A stretch of 42,637 nucleotides of DNA. Source: Oscillospiraceae bacterium (lineage in GTDB: Bacteria; Bacillota; Clostridia; Oscillospirales; Ruminococcaceae). The DNA lies in NCBI GenBank assembly GCA_021769525.1, contig JAETSQ010000020.1:1-42637 (forward strand), given 5' to 3'. The position numbers were made by a program, and so were the translations under genes. Below, one piece after another: positions 37,216 to 42,637 of the stretch. How positions within the stretch are numbered: position 1 is the first letter of the stretch; each line of letters starts with the position of its first letter. The notes under the pieces are model-generated. The model was given only the letters and a program-made list of their open reading frames with translations. It was not told the origin of the DNA and did not search any database.

Positions 37216-39321
37216 TCATTCCTCCTTTTGGAATACCGCCACCATGTTGCTGTTGGGGAAGGGAAGGGGCCTCCCGTCCTCCCCGGTGATGCGCACCCGC
37301 CCCGCCAGGTGCTCCACATACCCCGGCTGGAGGTACTGGGTGAAGTACACCAGCCGCAGCCCGCCGGGGGCGGCAAGGCTTTCGGCCAGGGTCCGCCAGT
37401 CCGCCTCCGAGTAGTAGCCGTACCATTCCTCCACCTCAAAGGGGAGGGACTCCCGCCCCCAGGTGACGGTGTAGAGCAGCTCCATCATGGAGTTTTGGGG
37501 CATACGGTACCGGTGGGGGACGCCGGTCTCCTCCGGGGTCTGGGTCCGAAGGGGGAACCCCCGGAACTGCCGGAGATAATCCTGGGCCAGCGCCTCCAGC
37601 TCCCCGTCCAGAAATTCCAGCAGCACCGGCGGGTCTTGGTCCGCCGCCACGCCGTCCCGGATGATGACCCGGCCGCCGGGGGCCAGCAGGGCGGAAGCGG
37701 CCTCCAGGATCTTTGGGATCACCGCCTTGTTGAACCGCCGCCCCCGGTAGGGGGTGTAGGAGAAGATCTCGTGGATGATGGAGCAGAAGACGATGGCGTT
37801 GAAGCGCCCGGTCTCCTCCGGGTCCAGGGCCAGGAAATCCGAGTGGATCACCTGCCAGGGGAGACCTTCCGCCTCGGCCCGCTGCCGGAGGCGCAGGCAC
37901 ACCTCGGCGGAGACATCCGCCCCCGCCAGGGTGCACCGGGGGCGCTCCCTGCCGATGAGTTCCAGCAGGACGCCGCCCCCCGGCCCCACGTCCAGCACCC
38001 GGTCCCCATCCCGGATAAATTCCAGCAGCCGGCGCTTATCGTCCGCGGCGCTGTTCATGTGGGCCAGGTATTGGTCCTCGTTCCCCACCCTGGCGAAGAT
38101 GTCCGGGCGGTAGCCCAGCTGATCGAACACCGCCAGGATGGCCCGGTTGTGGGTGATGTCCGACATCACCAGCGCCTGGTAGAACTGGTCGATGGCCTCC
38201 CCGATGGGGGTGAGGGAGGTGCAAAGAGCGATTTCGGTTCCTGTGGGGCTGAGGGAAAAGGCTAAGTGATCGGTGGGGGCAAAGCGGCCGGTCTCCATGG
38301 CCCGCTCCGCCATGGCCAGAACACAGTGGTCGGTGCGCCGCTCCCCGCCGGAGGGGCCGGCGGCGTAGAAATAGAGGCGGTCCTGGAGGCTCTTTAGGGA
38401 GAGCATGGCGCCGGGCCGCCAGTCCAGAAGGGTCCCGGCGGGGAGCCTGGCAGGGGGTCCCGCCGGGGTGAGGGAGGCGGCCAGAGCCTCCAGAAAGGCG
38501 GGGCCCCGCAGCGGTCCCATAGCCCGCAGCACCCCGTCGGCATACCACAGGTCCCGCCGCCGGAGCAGATCCTCCGCTGGGGGGGAGAGGATCACCGGCC
38601 CGCCGCAGAGGCGTTCCGCCCGCTGGGCAGGGGAGAGGGTGGGGAGCAAGCGCCCCGCCGCCAGGGTATCCAGGGCGGTGCGGTGCTGTTCCGCCAGCCG
38701 GGGGGATACCCCCGCCAGCACGCATTCCGAGACCAGGGCCAGCACCCGGCAGAAGTGGGAAAAGGGGTAGCCGTCCCGTTGGCAGATGTTTTTCAGCTCG
38801 GTCAGCCCCTCCGGGGAGGTGAAGGGCAGGGTGCCGCTCTCCGGGGAGATCTCCCCCTGGAGATATTGTCCCAGAGCTCCGTGGAGGCGGATCAGGAGGG
38901 AGACCGCCCCTTCCTCCCCGGTGGGGGGTCTGCCCAGGCTCCTCCGGTAGAGGGCGGCGGAGCCCTCCGCGTGGTCTATAAGGGAGATGCCCTGCTCCTG
39001 CCACGCTTTCCGTTCGCGGGGCATTCCCCCTTTGGCGGCCTCCGCCCAGCAGAGGACCAGGGCGGCGGTGTCCCGTTCCTCCCCGCTCCAGTCCCCGGCG
39101 GCGGAACACAGATGCTCCAGGGTCCGCTGGGTGTAGCGCAGGCTCTCCCGGCTGTCCACCTGGGACAGGTGGGTGTACCTGGCCCGGTTGTAGTCGTTCT
39201 GCCGGGTGGCATAGAGATACTGCAGCCAGAGGAGGTCCGGACGGTCCTTCCATACGGACATATCCCCGGCCAGTGCCTGCCGGATATGGGACAGAGCCTG
39301 GCGGCAGCCGTTTCCTCTCAT
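37216..39321 (-). CDS. Large protein with C-terminal class I SAM methyltransferase
   Basis: The 701-residue protein has a methyltransferase core at about 435-570. Motif I is VLDVGPGGG (443-450), followed by CTLAGADVSAE, FNAIVFCSIIHEIFSY and GGRVIIRDG. The N-terminal 430 residues are mostly helical, with no domain I recognise, and contain many Trp, Leu and Arg residues. The substrate is unknown. ATG 39321 follows GAAGAGGG; a GTG at 39345 is also in frame. It forms an operon with the 37-residue TfoX-C-like gene upstream and the PEBP-family gene downstream. It could be a fusion of a helical carrier-like part with a methyltransferase. Confidence 0.75.
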   Translation of the reverse strand: MRGNGCRQALSHIRQALAGDMSVWKDRPDLLWLQYLYATRQNDYNRARYTHLSQVDSRESLRYTQRTLEHLCSAAGDWSGEERDTAALVLCWAEAAKGGMPRERKAWQEQGISLIDHAEGSAALYRRSLGRPPTGEEGAVSLLIRLHGALGQYLQGEISPESGTLPFTSPEGLTELKNICQRDGYPFSHFCRVLALVSECVLAGVSPRLAEQHRTALDTLAAGRLLPTLSPAQRAERLCGGPVILSPPAEDLLRRRDLWYADGVLRAMGPLRGPAFLEALAASLTPAGPPARLPAGTLLDWRPGAMLSLKSLQDRLYFYAAGPSGGERRTDHCVLAMAERAMETGRFAPTDHLAFSLSPTGTEIALCTSLTPIGEAIDQFYQALVMSDITHNRAILAVFDQLGYRPDIFARVGNEDQYLAHMNSAADDKRRLLEFIRDGDRVLDVGPGGGVLLELIGRERPRCTLAGADVSAEVCLRLRQRAEAEGLPWQVIHSDFLALDPEETGRFNAIVFCSIIHEIFSYTPYRGRRFNKAVIPKILEAASALLAPGGRVIIRDGVAADQDPPVLLEFLDGELEALAQDYLRQFRGFPLRTQTPEETGVPHRYRMPQNSMMELLYTVTWGRESLPFEVEEWYGYYSEADWRTLAESLAAPGGLRLVYFTQYLQPGYVEHLAGRVRITGEDGRPLPFPNSNMVAVFQKEE

Positions 39322-39341
39322 AATTTTCCCTCTTCCCTCAG

Positions 39342-39455
39342 TCACATATCCAATTGCCGGAACCAGCTCCGCAGCTCTTCCGCGGTGTGGATGCCCACGG
39401 TATGCAGCTTTTTCTCCATGGTCCGGCCAAGGCCCAGGGATGTCAGTGCGGCCAT
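39342..39455 (-). CDS. 37-residue TfoX C-terminal-like helix-hairpin-helix protein
   Basis: The frame MAALTSLGLGRTMEKKLHTV followed by GIHTAEELRSWFRQLDM matches the first half of the TfoX C-terminal domain, which has a helix-hairpin-helix and is normally about 80 residues. It ends early here. ATG 39455 follows GGAAGGAG and a perfect -10 lies upstream, so it is likely expressed. It may be a truncated relic or a minimal protein. It is the first gene of a three-gene operon with the methyltransferase and the PEBP protein. Confidence 0.6.
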   Translation of the reverse strand: MAALTSLGLGRTMEKKLHTVGIHTAEELRSWFRQLDM

Positions 39456-39501
39456 TGCGTTCGTTCTCCTTCCAGACTTAGACGGTTGGTACGGCTCCTT
39501 A

Positions 39502-39530
39502 ATTATACAGCAGGAGGCCGGGGAAGACAA
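39502..39530 (-). promoter_or_regulatory. Promoter of the TfoX-C/methyltransferase/PEBP operon
   Basis: On the minus strand TTGTCT (39530-39525) and TATAAT (39507-39502) are 17 bases apart. Confidence 0.85.
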
Positions 39531-39545
39531 GGACAGAAGCGCGGA

Positions 39546-39585
39546 GAAAAACAAGCGAGCGGGCCTCCGCCGGGAGACCCGCTCG
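39546..39585 (-). terminator. Terminator of the chemoreceptor gene
   Basis: CGAGCGGG and CTCC pair with GGAG and CCCGCTCG (39556-39585). On the minus strand this is followed by CTTGTTTTT. It lies 30 bases past the chemoreceptor stop. Confidence 0.85.
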
Positions 39586-39617
39586 ATTAGTGACTGTGCA
39601 GGGGATGCGGTCCTTGG

Positions 39618-41588
39618 TCAGGAAGCCAGGGTGAACTGGCTCACCAGCTCCTTCAGGCTGACAGCCTCGGCGGAGAGCTGCTGGCTGGCGGCGGCGCTCT
39701 GCTGGGCGGTGGCGCTGTTGGTCTGCACCACCGAGGAGATCTGGTTGATGCCTTCGGTGACCTGGGCCAGGGCGGTGGTCTGATCGTCCACCGCCTCCAC
39801 CACGATGTCCATTTGGGTAGAGACATTGCCCGCGTACTCGCTGGTCTTTTGGAGGGCGTCGGTGACATTTTCCACCGCCCGGTTGCCCTCGGCAACCGAG
39901 GTGATGGAGCTTTCGATCAGCTCCTTGGTTGCCTTGGCGGCCTCGTCCGACTGGGAGGCCAGGCGGCGCACCTCATCGGCTACCACCGCGAAGCCCTTGC
40001 CGGCGGCTCCGGCCCTGGCGGCTTCCACTGCGGCGTTGAGGGCCAGGATGTTGGTCTGGAAGGCGATGTTCTCGATGGCCGCGATGATTTTGGAGATCTC
40101 CTGAGAAGAGCCGGAGATGCGGCTCATGGCCTCGTTCAGCTCCTGGACGTGCTCTACGCTGATCCCCAGCTGGGCGCCGGCCTGCTGCACCGAGCGGCCC
40201 GCCTCCTCTGCTGCTGTTGCGGTGCGCTGGGAGTTGGCGGAAATATCGTTGATGGTGGCCGCCAGCTCCTCCACCGAGCTGGCCTGCTGCACAGAGCCCT
40301 GGCTGAGGGCCTGGGCGCCGGAGGAGACCTGGCCGCTGGCAGAGGATACCTGACCGGCGGAGGAATCGATCCTGCGCATGATGTTGCTCAGCTCCGTCTT
40401 TAGGTGGCGCATGGACAGAAGGATGCTTTGGTAGCCGCCCACATAGGCATCCCGATGATCCGACTGGACATCCAGGTTCTGATTGGCCATTTCGTTGAGG
40501 AGGTAGCGGATGTCATCGATGATAGTGCGCAGCCCGGCGACCATCTCCGCAGTGGAACGGGTCAGCTCCGCCGTCTCATCCCGGCCCGTGGACTGAGGAA
40601 CGGGGGATTCCAGGTCGCCCTCCACCAGCAGCTTCATCCGGGCGGCGCAGGCCCGCATGGGTCTGCCGATGTTGTTGGACAGCTTCAGGGCCACCACGAT
40701 GGAGGCCAGGATGGAGACCACGATCACCAGCACATTGATGACCATGCCGAAGTATGTATCCGCCAGGTAGTTGATCTGAGGGGCGGCCACGGCGACGCTC
40801 CAGCCGTCGGTCCCCTTCACCGGGGCGTAGGCCAGGAAACGGGGACCGTCCTCGGCGCGGATAGACCCGAAGCCGTTCTCTCCCCGGCGCATGGCGGCGT
40901 GAAGGGCGGCCCGGCTCTCCAGAGCGCGGTCGGCCTGGGCCTCCCGCTCGATATTCTGGGTGGTAATGGTCTCCAGGGTAATATCGGCGATGGTGTCGCC
41001 GGATTTATTGATCATATAAGCCCGGCTGTTTTCCCCAATCTTAATGGAGGAAACGATGTCGTTAAGGAAGGTCTCCGGCGGGACGAAGTAGACCACGCCC
41101 ACGATGCTGCCGCTGCGGCTCCCTCCGGCGTAAAGGGGGGCGGCCACCATGATGGACAGATCGCCGGTGATCTTGCTCACCAGCGGCTCGGAAACATAGA
41201 CATTCCCCTGCAGGGCCTGCTGCACATACTCCCGATCCGAATAGTCTTTTCCGTCAAAGATGCTGTAGCCGTTGGAACCGATGATATTTCCCCGCTGGAA
41301 GCCGTGCATGGCCACCCGCTCATCGATGATGGCCCGCTTCTCCTCCACGGAGACCTCGTTGTCGGACAGCTGGGGGATGCACCCCGTGTCCATGGCTACA
41401 TTCTTATAGGCGGTCAGCTCCTGCTCGACGCGCTCTGCCGCCAGGGTCGCCGTCTGGCGCATCATCTGATCTACTGTGGCAAGGGTGCTTCGGTAACTCA
41501 GCACCATACTGGCGGTCCCCACCGCGACCAGGGCTGCCAGCACGGTCACGATGAGGCATACGGTGATCTTTTTACGGATACTGTTCAT
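39618..41588 (-). CDS. Methyl-accepting chemotaxis protein with dCache sensor
   Basis: The 656-residue receptor has TM1 at about 10-30, a large extracellular double-Cache domain to about 275, TM2 at about 285-310 and a HAMP domain. The signalling hairpin tip is FQTNILALNAAVEAARAG with KGFAVVADEVRRLA. Cache features include YSIFDGKDYSDREYVQQAL and GWSVAVAAP. dCache domains sense amino acids or other small molecules. ATG 41588 follows AAGGAGAAG; the longer frame extends beyond the promoter. There is no CheR-binding pentapeptide at the C-terminus. It is monocistronic with its own promoter and terminator. Confidence 0.93.
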   Translation of the reverse strand: MNSIRKKITVCLIVTVLAALVAVGTASMVLSYRSTLATVDQMMRQTATLAAERVEQELTAYKNVAMDTGCIPQLSDNEVSVEEKRAIIDERVAMHGFQRGNIIGSNGYSIFDGKDYSDREYVQQALQGNVYVSEPLVSKITGDLSIMVAAPLYAGGSRSGSIVGVVYFVPPETFLNDIVSSIKIGENSRAYMINKSGDTIADITLETITTQNIEREAQADRALESRAALHAAMRRGENGFGSIRAEDGPRFLAYAPVKGTDGWSVAVAAPQINYLADTYFGMVINVLVIVVSILASIVVALKLSNNIGRPMRACAARMKLLVEGDLESPVPQSTGRDETAELTRSTAEMVAGLRTIIDDIRYLLNEMANQNLDVQSDHRDAYVGGYQSILLSMRHLKTELSNIMRRIDSSAGQVSSASGQVSSGAQALSQGSVQQASSVEELAATINDISANSQRTATAAEEAGRSVQQAGAQLGISVEHVQELNEAMSRISGSSQEISKIIAAIENIAFQTNILALNAAVEAARAGAAGKGFAVVADEVRRLASQSDEAAKATKELIESSITSVAEGNRAVENVTDALQKTSEYAGNVSTQMDIVVEAVDDQTTALAQVTEGINQISSVVQTNSATAQQSAAASQQLSAEAVSLKELVSQFTLAS

Positions 41589-41636
41589 CTTTCTTCTCCT
41601 TGCTCGTATTACACTGAGGTAAGGGAGCCTGTGTTT

Positions 41637-41666
41637 ATTATAGAGGGTGCAGGGGCCGCCTGTCAA
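41637..41666 (-). promoter_or_regulatory. Promoter of the dCache chemoreceptor
   Basis: On the minus strand TTGACA (41666-41661) and TATAAT (41642-41637) are 18 bases apart. Confidence 0.85.
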
Positions 41667-41824
41667 TAGATTTTGTAGGAAAGCAACAAAAACGAGGGGA
41701 TCGGGGGAGATCCTGGAAGTGCGTGATACGGGCAGGGACCTCTTAAGGGGCGTTTGCTTATGCCTGGAGATCCTTGCTGCCGGTAAAGGGGCCTCCGGAA
41801 ACTCTCAGAAGGGTGAGAAGATCC

Positions 41825-41917
41825 TCATTCTCCTCCTTTAAATTCCCCAGGGGAATGGGACAGGAACTGGCCGCGGAGCACCTCCACCGCTTTTTTTTCG
41901 ATGCGGCTGACATAGCA
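41825..41917 (-). pseudogene. sigK: C-terminal fragment of a sigma-K-like sporulation sigma factor
   Basis: Minus-strand codons from 41917 read CYVSRIEKKAVEVLRGQF and then about a dozen residues to a TGA at 41827-41825. SYVSRIEKRAL is the hallmark of region 4.2 of sigma-K, where the last helix contacts the -35 element. Going upstream the frame meets a TAA at 41926-41924 after only PR, so the rest of the gene is missing here. The break coincides with direct repeats and AT-rich DNA leading to a mobile-element-type gene. This fits sigK interrupted by an element, as in skin elements. The identification rests on a short but distinctive motif. Confidence 0.65.
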
Positions 41918-42010
41918 TCGCGGTTACGGTAAGTACCCTCGAAAAACCTTGGAAATAAGCGGGTTTACAAATAGCAAATATGGGGGGATAGCGTCGCGCT
42001 TATTGTAAGT
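41912..42010. repeat. Pair of 23-bp imperfect direct repeats at the element edge
   Basis: Copies at 41912-41934 and 41988-42010 match at 19 of 23 positions, with the shared pattern ATAGC-TCGCG-TTA then GTAAGT. The first copy overlaps the last readable codons of the sigma fragment. They could be recombinase arm sites, iterons or regulator sites. The following 42011-42100 is AT-rich with no gene. Confidence 0.6.
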
Positions 42011-42100
42011 GGGCTAAAATGCATGGAAAACTGCAAAAAATGAAGAAAAGCGGCCGTTTATCAAACACTTAAAATCAATACAATTGAATCAGATTTAGAA

Positions 42101-42131
42101 AATACCACAGGCAGGCCCTGTGGTATTTTTG
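42101..42131 (+). terminator. Hairpin with T run before the edge gene
   Basis: AATACCACAGG pairs perfectly over 11 bp with CCTGTGGTATT and is followed by TTT. No gene ends just upstream, so it may be an attenuator in the leader of the downstream gene or insulate it from outside transcription. Confidence 0.75.
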
Positions 42132-42167
42132 TGTCCATTTTTACGATAAAAGAGGGGTGAAATAAAA

Positions 42168-42637
42168 ATGCTTGTTATGATCAGCGTTGATTCCAAGGGC
42201 TATGGAAAGATATATAAGTCTGTCATGCGAAACAGGAATCTTCCGCTTCTGGCTAAGACAATTTATGCTTACTTCTGCTCTTTTGCTGGATGTGGTTGTC
42301 AGGCGTTTCCCAAGCGGGAGAGGATACTTCGGGATCTGCAAATCAACAAAGATACCTACACCAAGCACCTAAATCTGCTGGTAGAAGGGCGGTATATCTC
42401 CAAGGAGCGGACGGGGACAGGAAATGTCTATACCATCCTGCAAAGAATCCAGGCCAGTGAAGATTGTCCAAAGGCAGAACAGGGCCAAAGCGATATGCTG
42501 GTATTTGAAAATGCCGCCGCTCACGGCTTTGGCACCATCCCCAAGCTGGTGATGCTGGACCCGCAGTTGACTCCCCAGGCCAAGGCCATCTACGCCTACT
42601 TTGCCTCCTTTGCTGGGGCCGGGACAACTGCATTTCC
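42168..42637 (+). CDS. Replication-initiator-like winged-helix protein, partial (runs off right edge)
   Basis: An open frame from ATG 42168, after GAGGGGTG, reaches the window end without a stop (156 codons). It begins MLVMISVDSKGYGKIYKSV and contains two similar modules. The first is LPLLAKTIYAYFCSFAG then FPKRERILRDLQINKDTYTK, and the second is LTPQAKAIYAYFASFAGAG then TAF. Each looks like the start of a winged helix-turn-helix found in RepA/DnaD-like proteins of Clostridia plasmids and conjugative elements. It probably marks the first gene of the mobile element inferred from the sigma-factor break. Codon use is more mixed than in the surrounding genes. Confidence 0.75.
   Translation, partial: MLVMISVDSKGYGKIYKSVMRNRNLPLLAKTIYAYFCSFAGCGCQAFPKRERILRDLQINKDTYTKHLNLLVEGRYISKERTGTGNVYTILQRIQASEDCPKAEQGQSDMLVFENAAAHGFGTIPKLVMLDPQLTPQAKAIYAYFASFAGAGTTAF

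Noticed and set aside
41647-41841. A 64-codon plus-strand frame between the chemoreceptor and the sigma fragment
   Set aside because: There is no ribosome site or protein-like pattern, and it overlaps the end of the sigma-factor remnant on the other strand.
1-42637. CRISPR array
   Set aside because: No series of regularly spaced identical repeats with unique spacers was seen; all repeats found are pairs or triplets.

Overview
The window is a GC-rich chromosomal segment from an anaerobic, spore-forming Gram-positive bacterium, most likely an Oscillospiraceae (Clostridia) gut commensal. This placement is inferred from an ispH-rpsA gene fusion, sporulation genes (ytvI and a sigK-like fragment), AGGAGG-type ribosome binding sites, a class B sortase, azlCD and a galacto-N-biose/lacto-N-biose phosphorylase locus. 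No 16S gene is present, so the genus is not established.

Layout. 1-1.1 kb: an edge fragment of a Cys-rich small protein, tRNA-Gln with its own promoter and terminator, and a YdcF-like protein. 1.4-3.4 kb: a FIST-domain sensor followed by a membrane-free chemoreceptor signalling protein. 3.6-5.5 kb: a TetR regulator with a palindromic operator, then two small membrane proteins. 5.7-9.0 kb: the overlapping operon cmk-plsC-ispH/rpsA. 9.0-14.2 kb: repeat-rich spacer, fructose-bisphosphate aldolase, ytvI, degV and recA. 14.2-15.7 kb: an FAD oxidoreductase with a Rieske domain, then 0.5 kb of hairpin repeats. 16.2-23.0 kb: a mucin/milk-glycan disaccharide module on the minus strand (AraC regulator, binding protein, two permeases, a 62-aa membrane protein, GH112 phosphorylase). 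23.2-24.9 kb: iron-type alcohol dehydrogenase and pyrophosphatase. 24.9-28.8 kb: a tocopherol-cyclase-like protein, then a secreted Gly/Met/Arg-rich protein divergent from an OmpR/histidine-kinase pair. 28.9-36.0 kb: sortase B, recX, azlC, azlD, a second YdcF, rimO, pgsA, cysS. 36.2-39.5 kb: an AT-rich orphan, a PEBP-family protein, a large unusual methyltransferase and a 37-residue TfoX-C-like protein. 39.6-41.6 kb: a dCache-type chemoreceptor.

The right edge is the most unusual part. Minus-strand codons at 41825-41917 read as the extreme C-terminus of a sporulation sigma factor (YVSRIEKKAVEVL, the sigma-K region 4.2 signature). The reading frame is lost immediately upstream, where direct repeats, AT-rich DNA and an edge-truncated gene with two copies of a winged-helix module begin. 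The simplest reading is that a mobile element interrupts sigK, possibly a skin-like element excised during sporulation. The rest of the element and of sigK lies outside the window.

A second candidate system is the secreted protein at 25998-26492. Its GMGRG-rich tail resembles a GMGRGGRGG stretch in the extracytoplasmic sensor of the neighbouring kinase, which suggests a CpxP-like partner or a shared ligand.
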